From: Clarireedia homoeocarpa
Lineage: Eukaryota; Ascomycota; Leotiomycetes; Helotiales; Rutstroemiaceae
Length of the DNA stretch: 64,000 nt
Assembly (NCBI GenBank): GCA_001465935.1
Contig: LNKV01000010.1
Span: 372,001-436,000, forward strand
Direction: 5' to 3'
Shown: positions 21,829 to 33,169 of the stretch, in pieces
Numbering within the stretch: the stretch's first letter is position 1
How the letters are laid out: each line of letters starts with the position of its first letter
Notes under the pieces: generated by a model
Told to the model about the DNA's origin: nothing
Databases searched by the model: none
Seen by the model: only the letters and a program-made list of their open reading frames with translations
Program-made: the position numbers and the translations under genes

Positions 21829-23007
21829 ATGCCAACTCACCACCTTGTACAAGATGAAAAAGTCTTGAAAGACTTCCGAGATTGTCCAGATGGGCCTCAT
21901 TTTCACTATGGCTTTCATTACTCAATCAAACGCCAGCCTGCATAGATTCTGTTAGCTGAGCTTCTGAGATTTCAGAAGAAGATTGAAGGAAAATGTGACT
22001 TAATCAGTGAACAGATTGCTTATCAATATGCTCGCATAAGAAATTACGAAGAAGCTCTGGATTACTGGAAAGAAAAAAATCTTACAAAAGCGTGGAGGTG
22101 GCGACATTTACTTAAAGCTAGAGAATGACTTAGAGAAATTCCCGCTACTGAGACGCTTAGCAGAAATAAAGCTTCTCGAGAACCGGATGCGACCCGGGTG
22201 GATCATCTGAAACTAATGGATCCAGATGCAATACATTGCAATCCACCATGCCATGGGAAACTTCGAGGAATCGATCAACGCACTATATAGAAGTGTGTAT
22301 CATGTCCATATGAACCAGCTTACCATTATGTTAAACTTACCAACAAGTTAAATTGTGCCGTAGAGGCTCAGCCTGACGTAGTCATGCGTTATCCCGAACG
22401 AATGGCAAATATCGACTTTCATGACGTGAAGGCTCTCGATATTTTCAAGCGTGTACTAGCAGCACTGAAATACAAAGGCGACAGAACCGCTTACCTGGAG
22501 AACATGCTCCTATATACAGGCTCTGGCTCTTCCATCCCCAAGTTAGCCACCGATTGTTTACTTGGTCAACTAGATCTTGTAGACGCGAAATCTGCAATCA
22601 ATTTCTGGACACGTTTGATATTAAAGTATCTAGAAGACAAGGGGTTTCGTTACTAGCTCAATGCTCTACTAGAGTCTAGGATGGACGATGATTAGGCGCG
22701 CAAGGTCTGGGGAGAGTTACACCGCGCCCTAAAGGATGCCAAATTCAACGAGAAGTATAAGCAAGCGAAATTGCGGGAGGAGACTCAGGTAAAGCAGAAG
22801 AAAATATATGGAGATAAATGGGATAAAACATGTCCCATTGGTATGGAGAAAGATCTTGATACCGTTCTGGTTACTTGCGGACATGTCTGCTGCAGTAATT
22901 GCGCGAAGAAATTGAGCTCCACTTGTCACTCCATGTGTCATTTATGTCGGGCTAAATTCACCAGGACTATGAAAGTGTACGCACGCCTCCTATCGGTGGA
23001 TGATTGA
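21829..23007 (+). pseudogene. Decayed RING-finger protein gene, paralog of the downstream gene
   Basis: A single 393-codon frame runs without frameshift but contains five internal stops: TAG 21943, TGA 22126, TAG 22288, TAG 22654 and TAG 22693. Each could come from CAG or CGA by one C-to-T change. The C-terminus keeps a RING-like Cys/His pattern (TCGHVCCSNC, then CHLC), but the second zinc ligand is Gly instead of Cys (CPIG). The alpha-helical stretch before it (AINFWTRLILKYLEDKGF, then a DDD-stop-ARKVWGEL segment) aligns with the intact paralog's AIDIWSDLIWEHPSKGF and DDDKLSWKIWYKI. I treat it as a pseudogene; transcription is unknown. Confidence 0.75.
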
Positions 23008-23693
23008 GGATGCACAACAGAAGTTGAGAAGGGAACGAGGAATTAATGTGGGGAAGATTATTCAGCAAGTCTTTTTTACACTGCCATGTTGATTGGCTGG
23101 CATTTTCAACGACGTAATCAACCACCTACTTGAGTTGGAACCTCCGAATGGCCTAATTAGCTTCTTAACCTGTACTTGATTTGTGCGCACCATTCTCTTC
23201 AATTCCAATCATTAAGTTTATCAAACAAACTATATCCCTGTTAATAATCCTCTTGAAAGAACAGCTACTGTCGACAGACCCAATGGAGACCCAAGGTCAT
23301 TACTGGCGGCCCAAATCCAGTACCATAATAGGGGGGCGAGAGCTCGTCTAATCGTGTTGTACGCGCCAGCCACAATTTAGGCTCGTCCCTTGAAACACAC
23401 GTCTATGACCAAAAATTTGTCCCCATAACAAACATATAAATCAAATACCTAACAGCCCCTGTCTTTAATGAATCTTCTTTAATTTTTCACTCAATACTAG
23501 TTCACATTAAAGCGTTCAAACGTGGAATGTACATCCGAGAGACATATCCATGTGAATTATGCATTATTCCTATATTCTATCCCGTGGAAGACTTCATAGA
23601 GTTATATAGACCCATCTTCATTTATCTGTGGTTATACTCACACCTACTTCTTACATCATTCAGCTACTACCTGCTTGGTCACGACACTAGAAC
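23008..23693. other. Spacer between RING paralogs
   Basis: Only short frames are present; presumed promoter of the intact RING gene. Nothing else seen. Confidence 0.45.
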
Positions 23694-25763
23694 ATGCCTC
23701 GTAAGGAGGAGAGTCGTGGAAAGGAGTCGGGGCATCGCGGACAAGGCTCAAAGCGGGCTGATGGGGACTCGAGGCATCGTGAAAAGGACTTGGAGCATCG
23801 CCGAAAAGACAAAAGCCGCGATGGAGACTCGACGCATAGCCCTATCAAGCCATCAATGCCATCTATACGCTCAGTGGATCGTAGAGGAACTGATAGAGTG
23901 GATGGCCCAATCCCACCACCGAAGCGAAGCGAAACTGTCCTGATTTCAAGAAATCCAACGGCACCATCCATACCCCATGTGAAACGTGCAGGAACAGCGT
24001 CAGTGTCCCGCGATGACAATCGAACACATCAAAGCTCCGATGCACAAAAACTACTCAAATATGATGGATTGGCTAAATCTATACCCGCTCTGAAAAAGGC
24101 TTACGCCGCCCACAATCAGGCTATAATCAACGCCGATCAAGATGAACTTCTAGCCAGCTTGAAAGATCAGGAAATGGAAGTTCAAATAGTTACATTGGGA
24201 AAGATTCTTGAATTATTCCCTCAGGGAACTTTCTTAAAGTTAGAGGACAAGCTTGCCTGTTGCAGGCAGACCAAAGCCATGAAGGATGCATACGAGAAGT
24301 GGGGGAAAATAAATCATGAATTAAGAACCAGCAAGGGAACTGATGTCAAAATGGAATTAGCTGCGATGGAGAAAGCCAACAGCACAAAAGAAGCTGATGT
24401 CAAGAAGAAGAAATATCTCGCAAAGAAAAATGCTTTTGAGAAGGAAGCCACCATCCAGAAGCAAGATGCTTTCGATGAACTCCGCGAGATATTGAGAAAA
24501 GCAGCGTACAATCAACCAGAGCTTGTACTGAGTTACGTCAGCCTCATGAGACTGGATTATTTGTACTGTCCCTCGGCTTACATTATTGCACGAACGCATG
24601 CATGGGACAAATTCTGCCGCCACGATATTCGTTATCTGAACAGATGTCTGCTCGCCCTGCCGGAAGGTCGTTCGTTACAGCGATGTTTCAATCTATGCTA
24701 CTTAGTATATGTACATCGACAAAGAAATAGCGATGGAGAGAAAAATTACGAGAATCAATGTAGAATGAATGATGATGAAGAGATAGATAAAGAAAAGGAT
24801 GATCGCATTATAATACAGGATGAACGGGATCATGAAACCTGGAAAAGTCCAAGTAACTATGTGGACATGATGGAGGAAGCTGCGAAGAATTTGCCATCGA
24901 CGACCAGGGATCGAGAGGGCCTAGAGGCAATGGACGCTATTGACAACCTGAAAGAGATTGGACTTCTGTGGGAGGCGCGCAAACTGTGCGCGATTTCTCT
25001 TCGTTTATACAGAAAGCCCGAGTTCGAAAGAAAACTTATCAAATGGATGGGTAAGGCTACCGATGTGCAGATAGCAAAGACTCTCTTAGAGGCACGGCCC
25101 GATAGTAAAACGTACCGTCATCGATTCATTGATATCGTGGCAAAGTGTGAAACTCACGACGCTGCGAAGGACGCGGCATGGGCATGTGCATCTCTACTAC
25201 TAAAATACCCGTCATTGAAGGATATTCTGGAAGCGCTGAGAAAATGCCTTCGTCGAGTCCATGAGAAGGACAAACACATAGCAATCGACATCTGGAGCGA
25301 TCTTATCTGGGAGCATCCATCCAAGGGCTTCCATCGCTATCTCAACAAGGTTCTAATATCGCTTGACGACGATAAGTTGAGTTGGAAAATATGGTACAAA
25401 ATAACCAAAAATCCAGCTGGGGATGAGGTTTCGGAACTGCTCTGTGATAGATACGATGAACTGATTGAGCTAGGCTCAGCTTGGGATATTACATGTCCGC
25501 TATGCATGAAGGGACCTCTTATTAGCAAGTGCAAACACTGCAAGCATATGTATTGTGATGCATGTGCGCGGAAGTTAATCGAACGAAAGGAAAATTGCTA
25601 TGGGTGCGACAGTAAATTCTCCCAGTCATCGAGATCAGATGGCGGGTACGACCGACAGGCTTGGCTGAAGACTTGTATGAATCTGAATTCGGATGCTTTG
25701 CAGCCTTTGATTGACGAAATGGTGAAGAAGAGAAAGAGAAGAGGTCAAGTTAATAAAAGATAG
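23694..25763 (+). CDS. RING-finger protein with long helical region, hypothetical (689 residues)
   Basis: This is a single-exon gene. Residues 1-110 are Arg/Lys/Asp-rich and disordered (GKESGHRGQGSKRADGDSR). The middle is helical and charged, with TPR-like alternation of small and aromatic residues around residues 390-590, but I cannot name a repeat family. The C-terminus has a C3HC4-type RING: CPLC, then CKHMYCDAC, then CYGC, so E3 ubiquitin-ligase activity is plausible. The last 20 residues are basic (KKRKRRGQVNKR), a possible nuclear localisation signal. The pseudogene 700 bp upstream has the same helix-RING layout, so the pair arose by tandem duplication. Its position next to an NLR is suggestive only. 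Confidence 0.72.
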   Translation: MPRKEESRGKESGHRGQGSKRADGDSRHREKDLEHRRKDKSRDGDSTHSPIKPSMPSIRSVDRRGTDRVDGPIPPPKRSETVLISRNPTAPSIPHVKRAGTASVSRDDNRTHQSSDAQKLLKYDGLAKSIPALKKAYAAHNQAIINADQDELLASLKDQEMEVQIVTLGKILELFPQGTFLKLEDKLACCRQTKAMKDAYEKWGKINHELRTSKGTDVKMELAAMEKANSTKEADVKKKKYLAKKNAFEKEATIQKQDAFDELREILRKAAYNQPELVLSYVSLMRLDYLYCPSAYIIARTHAWDKFCRHDIRYLNRCLLALPEGRSLQRCFNLCYLVYVHRQRNSDGEKNYENQCRMNDDEEIDKEKDDRIIIQDERDHETWKSPSNYVDMMEEAAKNLPSTTRDREGLEAMDAIDNLKEIGLLWEARKLCAISLRLYRKPEFERKLIKWMGKATDVQIAKTLLEARPDSKTYRHRFIDIVAKCETHDAAKDAAWACASLLLKYPSLKDILEALRKCLRRVHEKDKHIAIDIWSDLIWEHPSKGFHRYLNKVLISLDDDKLSWKIWYKITKNPAGDEVSELLCDRYDELIELGSAWDITCPLCMKGPLISKCKHCKHMYCDACARKLIERKENCYGCDSKFSQSSRSDGGYDRQAWLKTCMNLNSDALQPLIDEMVKKRKRRGQVNKR

Positions 25764-27112
25764 ATTCTGATACACAGAAAGTCAGTCACATAGTACTTTC
25801 AAAAACCCAAATACAGTCCTGCAAGTTCTGCATGAAGTAATGCCTGCTCACAGTTATGATATCTGAAGCAAAGTGATGACTGGAAACCCCGTACAGTATG
25901 CTGTGAATGGGATTACATCCTCACATACTCATCTATTCACAAAAAATTGCTCGGTCCAAACCCTTCCTAATTGCCATGGATCTGCCATCATTGTAGTAAA
26001 ATAGCAAACTCAATAGGTCTAGCTCGCTCCTATTCCGTAGCCGAAGCTACTCCACAACTCATCATCTCGATCACTCTGTATCAATTGCATCACACCTGAA
26101 CTTCTCTTCTCTCTTTTTTTTCCTTTCTCTATCCACCTACTCCAACGTGCCTAACCCCCTACCAATTTGACAAATAACTAACCGACTGTCTCCCACACCA
26201 CATATACAAACACACCTACACATACAAACACCTACCTACTCATATACATACACATTAACACACATATAGACAAAAACACCTGCTCATACACATACAAATA
26301 TACATATGACCCAACCAACCAAATCCAATCTCAAACAATCAAATCCTCCAAACAACATCCACCCACACCAGCCTCTCTACCACCCCACTCACTACTCACT
26401 CACTCACCCACTCACCCACCCACCCACTCTTCCCCCCTCCCCCCGGGAGCGCCCACACCGACACTACCTCCGTCCCTCCCTCCGCATCTCTCCCCTCTCC
26501 CCTCCAACTAACTAACTTACTAACTTACTTACCCGCTCACCTACTCATCTAACCTAGCCCATTACCATCATCCATCAACCTTGCTACATACATACATACA
26601 GTATTCACAAGAATGCATATAGAATAGAATCCATCCTCTATCCCTTATCCCCCCCGCATTGCAAACTCCACCGCACTGCGTCCCCATCCACATACTATAC
26701 TGCACTTCGCGCCTCCTATCAAGTAAAAAAAAAAAAAAAGAGCAACAAGTAGAGCAGGAAGACTGGTATCCGAGTTTAATATAGAACTATCGTTATGTTC
26801 AGACACCGCAATCTTTGTATCAACATGCAACAAGCATTATATCAGCACACATCTCCATCTCGCCCTCGCGACGCTTTTTTCTGGGCACATAAATTACTAC
26901 ACTGGAACTGGAGCTGGAATTATTTGTATCTAATCATGTCACGACTCAGCGTGAGGTATCAATTAAATTAACCATTACCCCTTCACCTTTGATCTCCCTT
27001 CTCTAATTTTATCACTACCTTTCATCCATTCATTCGTTACTCAACACTCAAATTCAGTACAGCTCCCACCGCCATCGAAGAATTATCCTTCTCACGACCT
27101 CCCCATCCACCC
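25764..27112. other. Convergent spacer with C/A-rich simple sequence
   Basis: This stretch lies between the 3' ends of the RING gene and the transporter. About 26150-26560 is a long C/A/T-rich strand-biased tract (CACTCACTCA-, CACCCACC- and ACATACA-type runs), with a poly-A run near 26727. No gene seen. Confidence 0.6.
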
Positions 27113-28818
27113 TCACGAACTCGCAACTGCCTCCCCATGTTTTTCATTCTTCTCACTACTCACCTCCTCCACCGCCGCCTCCTCCCTACTCTCCTCGACC
27201 TTCCTCAACCCCAACTGTCTCGTATCCCAGCCGCGACTCTCAAGATACTCTCTGAACTTGATATCCTCTTTAGTAATCGTATCCTGCCCAATATGCGGCA
27301 GACAAAACAACACCAAAAACGCGCTCAATACACACAGACTACTCGAAACATAGAACGGGTACTGCGCACTCGCGTTCGTGCCGTCACCACCCGCTGCTTC
27401 AATGTATGGGAAGACGTAGGTCCCGACAAAAGCGCCAACTTTGCCGATCGCGGCAGCAACAGCGTAGTATTGGCCTCGAACACCGGTGGCGCAGGTTTTG
27501 GATGCAATGAGACCGATATTGTCGCCGGGGCCAAATTCGCCAAGGGAAAGGAAAATGCCATAGACGACGGCGAAACCGCCGACGTTGCCGGGTTTAGAAA
27601 GATGGGGGTAGAGTCCTGCCATGATGAATCCGACGAGGGCTTGGAGGGTTACTCCAATGGCGAGGGCGTAACGAGGACCAACCCAATCGGAGAAAATGGA
27701 ACCAAGCATAGCGCCTGGAATATAGAAAAGGTTGATAACTGTATTCCAGCCGAATGATTGCGAAAGTGGAGCAGTTTCTGGAAGGATATTCGCGAGAATC
27801 GTTGATGAATAAATACCGAATGAGTATGACGAGAACTGGAAATATGTTAACAGTCTTTTCGCCTTGACCTGAAGATATTCTTACATCATACAAGAACCAG
27901 ATTAAAGAGACTACAAAAAGTCTCCACCAGTAGTATTTAATGACTAGACCATAGGGAATTCTGACGTTTTTCATGCTCTCCCTATTTCTCTGTTAGAAGA
28001 TTGAGAAATCGTCAGCCGCGCATACATACCTGTTATATTCTTCGGGTTCCTTCAATTTAAGTCGGAGGTAGAACAAAAGGAGAGGAGGAACCACGCCCAA
28101 TCCCAGCGAAATTCTCCACGCGGCACGTAAATGCTTATCAGTGCAAATGACAACCAAGAGATATGGAACAAAAGCACCAATGACAAAACCCCAATCGATC
28201 ATGACATTTGTGAAAAGGATAAACCATCGGTTTCGTGTTCCGGACTTCAATTCTCCAGATGCTTCTGAGCAGGCGACAGATCCAGCTGGATATTCTCCGC
28301 CGATTCCTACACCGACTAGGAAACGATATGCAGTGAGAGCTGCGAACAAACCTTGAGTGCTTCCGTGGTATCCATATGAGCCAGCGCCAAGAGCCGCAAA
28401 GACAATCAGAATAACCGTCGAGAGTGTAAGAGTATTCGCTCTGCCCCATTTGTCGCTAGTGTAACCAAAGATAAGCATGCCCGCGACAGTACCGGCAAAA
28501 GTAATAGCGGAAACATTCTTTTTAGCAGCTGATTTAGTGTAGGCAGTTCCGTAGATTGTAGATAACATCGTGGATACTGATCCTATAACCTGCATGCACG
28601 GTTCGATTAGCTCTTGATTTCATGGCTGTCGATGTTGGAGCGACAGTAGAGCAACATACGTTATTGATGTAACCATCCGAGAATAATCCGCTACCACAAG
28701 CCATTGCGGGCCACAATCTTTCCCACCTTGTCTTTGGGATATCAGCAAGAGGATCATTGTGCTGTGAATCTGCCGAATCGCTGGGGGCGACGGCCGGACT
28801 ATTGCTGCGGCCAAACAT
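27113..28818 (-). CDS. MFS transporter, Git1-like (glycerophosphodiester/phosphate family)
   Basis: Four exons (28818-28660, 28589-28030, 27981-27885, 27835-27113) give 512 residues with about 12 membrane segments. Family marks include FSDGYINNVIGSVSTML in helix 1, GYTSDKWGRANTLT (the loop 2-3 MFS motif) and VGVGIGGEYPAGSVACSE. The sugar/phosphate-porter style second half has FYIPGAMLGSIFSDWVGPRYA. The cytosolic C-tail is acidic. Git1 proteins import glycerophosphoinositol/glycerophosphocholine at the plasma membrane as phosphate and phospholipid-headgroup sources; the exact substrate cannot be read from sequence. A Met at 28923 is in frame, but the 35 extra residues look like leader, so I prefer 28818. 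Three CACGTG boxes lie upstream (29689-30161). Confidence 0.9.
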
Positions 28819-30205
28819 TTTCCTCGATGGTGGGGTGGTCGCACACAATGTAGCTGATGGAGGGGTAGGTCCTCGAGGGAAGTCGAGTGTGAGGTCGTGG
28901 GAATTTCTCACCGCGACAACCACGGTCGAGTTTGAAGAAGGGAAAAGATGTTGTTGAAAGGAATAAAATCGAAAGAGAGGGAAGAGAGCGAAGAAGTACG
29001 AAGTTTACTCTGTATGCAGGTCGCGAGGTCGACAAGGTTTATTGGCCGTCACCAAGCTAAATCAGCCACATCCTTGCTCTATCCGGCCCACGCCCATTTT
29101 CCCAGCCCTTGCTAGCATTCTCTGGGAGAATTGGCAAGGGCACAGGCTCGAGCTACCGTGCCAGTGTGCCACCAAAAGTTCGCCGAGGTTCTTTTCCCCC
29201 TTCCATCTGCTTCCCCAACCCCATCCTCAGCCATCCAGCAAGCTTCCCTTCGTTATGGTCCTGCTCACAACCCACACCCAATGCCAATGCCAACACTCGG
29301 AATACGCCAAACCAGCGACTCTTCTCGTCCGAGACTGCATCACGAGAGCACTCTTCTGCCAGCTGTATATTGAATGCGACCACACACCCAAGCCTCTTAT
29401 GATGTCGACGACCCAAAAAAACCCAAGCTTTATAAAAGTGGAGAGCGTTCCATTCTTCACCGACCAATCCCCTCGTCACGATTGCGCACGCCCAAGAGAC
29501 GATAAGAACGCCTATCGGTCTGGCCGACTCGATATTTATGAGGCGGGGCTGGGCCTGCTCGAAGGAAATTCATCCCACTGGGAGGGAATCAATGGTAGAG
29601 CATAACTAAGACAAACCAACACAAACCCAACATGAAAGACTTTTCCCTAACGAGTCGAACGTCACAGGCCCATCGAGTGTTGTGGAGTCACGTGCTGTTC
29701 AGACATGCCCTCGCTTAGCTAGTATCCCTTACTTTTTGCCTCTTTGATCCATATCCATTTCTAGTGTAGAATCGGTACTGTATCGAGTGTATCTGGGTAT
29801 GCGGCTACATAGAATGCACGGGATGTACATCGCTACCCTTCTAGGCCTTATATCCGATGCACGTGTATTAGATATTATGTGTGTGATATGCAGGGTCGCT
29901 GATTCGATCACTATCTACGAGCTTGTTCAGGTCAGATACTCCGGGAGACTCCACTGCAAACACGCGTCATGATACTGTGCTGTATTCGTTGGGGGAAGAT
30001 ACGAGTATGTAGATAGGTCGTTCCATGCTGTTGGGTTTCCGGTTAAGTGGCCGGTATGAGTACCCGGGACCGAGATTTGGGATATACTGAGTCTCTATTA
30101 AGAAGAACTCTGTCCAGAATCATAATGTGAAGTTGATGTAGGAATGAGTACACCCCACGTGTGTATTCCGCATCCAACCAACACAAGCACAATATTCCCC
30201 ATCTA
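28819..30205. other. Upstream region of the Git1-like gene
   Basis: This region holds the presumed transporter promoter and the 3' end of the Nudix gene. It contains three CACGTG hexamers. A plus-strand frame at 29042-29605 is compositionally biased and resembles no protein. Confidence 0.5.
29689..30161. promoter_or_regulatory. Cluster of three CACGTG E-boxes
   Basis: CACGTG occurs at 29689-29694, 29860-29865 and 30156-30161. In yeasts and Neurospora this hexamer is the core of Pho4/NUC-1-type phosphate-starvation sites, and Git1 genes are phosphate-responsive in yeast. The sites lie 0.87-1.34 kb from the transporter ATG, so a regulatory link is only inferred. Confidence 0.35.
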
Positions 30206-30895
30206 TCAAACTTTCGCCTTGATTTCAACCTCAACCTTCTCCTTATTCTCCAAACAATCTCTCACTCTCTTCAACATATTCCTACCCACATCAAAAGTCA
30301 TCATCTTAGCCGCCTCCTCCCAACTACACCACCGATACCCCTCAACCTCCTCCTCTTGTACCCTGATCTCTCTCTCCGCTTCCTCCTTATCCAACACCGC
30401 AACCCAAAACCTGACTTCCTTGCCCACTCTCCTCACCGGATTCAAGTACCGTTCCGCAAAACTTCCATCCCATTCCACGGCATTCCGTCCTTCCATCTCT
30501 CCGCCATCTCCTCCTGATGCTGATGCAGATGCAGATGCAAATTTCAAGATGTTCTCGAGTCGGACACATAAGGATGTTTCTTCTTCTAACTCTCTGATCG
30601 CAGTGGAGATTGGTGATGTGTCGCCGGCTTCGGCGTGACCTTTTGGGAAAAACCAGAACGCGGGATGTTCTGCTAAGAGGGTTTTTTGCTTGATGAGGAG
30701 GAGTTCGGTGTTGCTTGGTGAGGGAGGAGGGTAAGGTGGAGATAGGGATGCGAGATACCGAAGAGCGATGATACCGTAGGAACGCTCACTTATGGGTGGT
30801 AGATCGGACATTTGGATGGATGGAGTAGGGCTGGTGTTGGATGGGTAGTAGGTAGAAAGTGAGTAAATGGTAGAGGTAGGTTCTAAGGTGAGCAA
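30206..30895 (-). CDS. Nudix hydrolase, Ap4A-hydrolase-like
   Basis: Single exon. The Nudix box reads GHAEAGDTSPISTAIRELEE followed by ETSL: the REXXEE core that binds the metal is intact, while the upstream Glu is Asp and the Gly after EET is Ser. FWFFPKGHAE before the box resembles bis(5'-nucleosyl)-tetraphosphatases, which clear Ap4A and related dinucleotides. An insert of alternating Ser/Ala and Gly/Asp (SASASASGGDGG), encoded by a GATGCA-like triplet-type repeat, lengthens the loop after the box. The end is Lys/Glu-rich. Start: the longest frame gives 229 residues; Met at 30811 (MSDLPPISERSYG) begins where family similarity begins and gives 201 residues, and I think it more likely. Substrate is inferred. 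Confidence 0.82.
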   Translation of the reverse strand: MLTLEPTSTIYSLSTYYPSNTSPTPSIQMSDLPPISERSYGIIALRYLASLSPPYPPPSPSNTELLLIKQKTLLAEHPAFWFFPKGHAEAGDTSPISTAIRELEEETSLCVRLENILKFASASASASGGDGGEMEGRNAVEWDGSFAERYLNPVRRVGKEVRFWVAVLDKEEAEREIRVQEEEVEGYRWCSWEEAAKMMTFDVGRNMLKRVRDCLENKEKVEVEIKAKV

Positions 30896-31277
30896 ATCAC
30901 AGGAGAAGGAAGTCGTAGGACTTTGAAGATTCCTGTCACCTTTAGGTATTGTTTGAACAGCTAAACCCCGACTTAACAGACTGCTTTTCTTTTATAGTAA
31001 GCAACTCCAGATTTTCTCGAAGCTTTGGAACAGAAATTGTAAAATAGAACTATTCATCACTTAAATTTTTGCTCTTGATGCCCAATTGCTGAGACCCACA
31101 CTAGCGCGGGGAAATTTACAGAAATCGCGTCCCCCAGATTTTACGACGCGTCTCCCCAATCTTCATTTATCCGCTATCAGCAACATCATCAACATCAACC
31201 ACAACACTGAACCTCTGTGCATACGATAATCCAGACCCAAATTCAAAAGAAGGATCTGCAAAATCTCACCATCCACA
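30896..31277. other. Divergent promoter region between Nudix and Nse2 genes
   Basis: 382 bp shared upstream region of two divergently transcribed genes. Nothing else seen. Confidence 0.5.
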
Positions 31278-32777
31278 ATGTCCGTCCGCAAACGTCTCCA
31301 ACCGCGCTCCCAAAACCATCTCCCACCCCCCGCAACCCACCAACCAATCCCCTTCCCCGACTACACACCCCCATCATGTCCGCTCTCCCTCTCTGCTCAG
31401 CGCTCCCTCTCCTCCATCCGCAGCACGCGAAACCTGGCAAAACTAAAAGCCCATCTCGAAGCCGCGATCCAGAACGTCACAGACACCACGGTCGAGAACA
31501 ACGACCGCCTGCAAGCGCGAGTGCACGAAGTGGAGAAACTAGCGCGGAAGAGGCGGAGAGAGGAGGAAGCTGGGAGGGATGCCTCGGAGCTGGAGAGACG
31601 GTATGCGGAGATGGAGAAATATAAACGGCAGTTTGGGAAGCGGGTGGATGTTTGGACGCAGGAGGCGGAGAAGGCGATGAGGCAGTTGATTGATACGGGG
31701 GATGAGGTGGCGATGCAGGAGGGAATTTTGGAGGGGTTGGGGGGGAGGGTTGCGATGGGGAGGAGGGATGGGGGTGAGGATGCGGATGCGGATGGGGAGG
31801 AGGGGGAGGAGAAGGTGATTAGTGCGGTGGAGGCGCTTTTTGAAGCGAAGGAGGAGTATAACAGGAAGTATGAGGGAGAAAGTATGACAAAGAGGTGTGT
31901 GCTTTTCCTGTTTATGTATTTGTTTGCTTTCTACGCTTTCATTACCATCGAGCAACCCACTTTTCTTTCCAACAGCACCTATCCCTATTTTCCCCATCAT
32001 CTCACACTAACACCCCCTAAGATACGCCCAAAACAACTCCTACCGTACCTTCAAGCGCGTCGTGCACGACGCCCAACACCCCGAAGCCGACGCCCCCGCC
32101 CTCGGCAAAGAATCGACTTGGTTTCCTCAAGACCAGAGCGGCGCCGGAGGAGCCACAGCGGAAGAATCATCCGACGACGAAATCGAGATCCAGCGCGAAA
32201 TCAAAGATCTCAAGTGTCCGCTCACACTAATGACGTTTCGCCATCCATTTACGAATAGCGTTTGTAATCATTCGTTTGAGAAGGAGTCGATAATTGAGTA
32301 TCATCGGAACAGTACCGTTATGAGGGGGAGAGAAAAGGTGGTTAAGTGTCCGGCTGTGGGGTGTGAGAATGTGGGTTTTTCTTCTTCTTCTTCGTTGCGA
32401 CACTTTTTTCTTTTGTTACCTGTTCCTTATTTCTATTCCTTTCCCGTTCCTGTTTACTTCCTGTCCTATTCTTCGAACCCCCAATGCAACATATCACAGG
32501 GGCTAACCAACAATACCAGATGATCTCCATGAAAGATATGTACGACGACCAAGTCCTCAGCCGACAGGTGAAACGCGCAGAACAGAGGCTAAATAGAGAG
32601 TATGACGATGATGAGGATGAAGACACACCGAGAAGAAAGCAAAGGAGGAGACCGGAGGAGATAGAGGATGAGAGTGGGTTTTTGGAGCAGGCGGAGAGTG
32701 CGAGGAAGAAGGACTCGAGGTTGAAGATGGAAAGGTTGAGTGGTAGAGTGGTGGAGGGGGGAGAGGAGAGTGAGTGA
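31278..32777 (+). CDS. E3 SUMO-protein ligase Nse2/Mms21 (SMC5-SMC6 complex subunit)
   Basis: Three exons (31278-31894, 32022-32370, 32520-32777) give 407 residues. The first half is a long coiled coil (LKAHLEAAIQNVTDTTVENN onward), the part that in Nse2 docks on the Smc5 arm. The SP-RING follows the first intron: CPLTLMTFRHPF, NSVCNHSFEKESI, and CPAVGC just before intron 2, giving the Cys/His ligands of SUMO ligases. The end after the RING (ISMKDMYDDQVLSRQVKRAE) matches the helical tail of the family and continues into an acidic/basic disordered extension (DDDEDEDTPRRKQRRR) longer than in yeasts. It acts in the nucleus in recombination repair and replication-fork stability. The boundary of intron 2 at GAGAAT/GTGGGT is the least certain point. 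Confidence 0.9.
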
Positions 32778-33133
32778 GTAAGTGAGAATATCGGGTATTG
32801 GGGTATATTCAATCTTCTGAAACGAACACTCTCATAATAACACTTGCCGCTTTCAAATTTCATGGCAATGTGATATGTTTGGTTTGACTTGACTTGACTT
32901 GATTCGAGACCCACCAATCGAGCATTACAGACAATCCCATTCCAGCAATTTTACTTATGATTATGCGAGATAGAAAGGAGGATGAAACTTATACCCGCAG
33001 CGGCAGAGGAGCCAACAAGACCAGGAACAGAGAAGCAAGAACAAAAAACAAACCGAAAGGTTGGTTTGGGGATGAGAGGGGAGGGGCACAGCAAGAGAGA
33101 TGGAGTGATTGATTGATTCACTTACATAACAAG

Positions 33134-33169
33134 CGTTCGTTCGTTCGTTCGTTCGTTCGTTCGTTCGTT
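33134..33169. repeat. (CGTT)9 microsatellite
   Basis: Nine tandem CGTT units, with a shorter array of the same unit about 125 bp downstream. Confidence 0.9.

Noticed and set aside
23527..23943. 138-codon plus-strand frame overlapping the start of the RING gene
   Set aside because: Its second half is an alternative-frame shadow of the Arg/Asp-rich N-terminus of the real gene.
26150..26560. C/A-rich tract as a telomeric or centromeric repeat
   Set aside because: No regular TTAGGG-type unit and ordinary genes on both sides; simple strand-biased sequence in a convergent intergenic region.
29042..29605. 187-codon plus-strand frame upstream of the Git1-like gene
   Set aside because: Pro/His/Ser-biased translation with no motif; it overlaps the presumed promoter of a divergent gene and has alternative long frames in the same stretch, typical of C-rich non-coding DNA.
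32342..32917. 191-codon minus-strand frame over the end of the Nse2 gene
   Set aside because: Shadow of the acidic/basic C-terminal tail; Ser-rich by complement of GAG/GAT codons.
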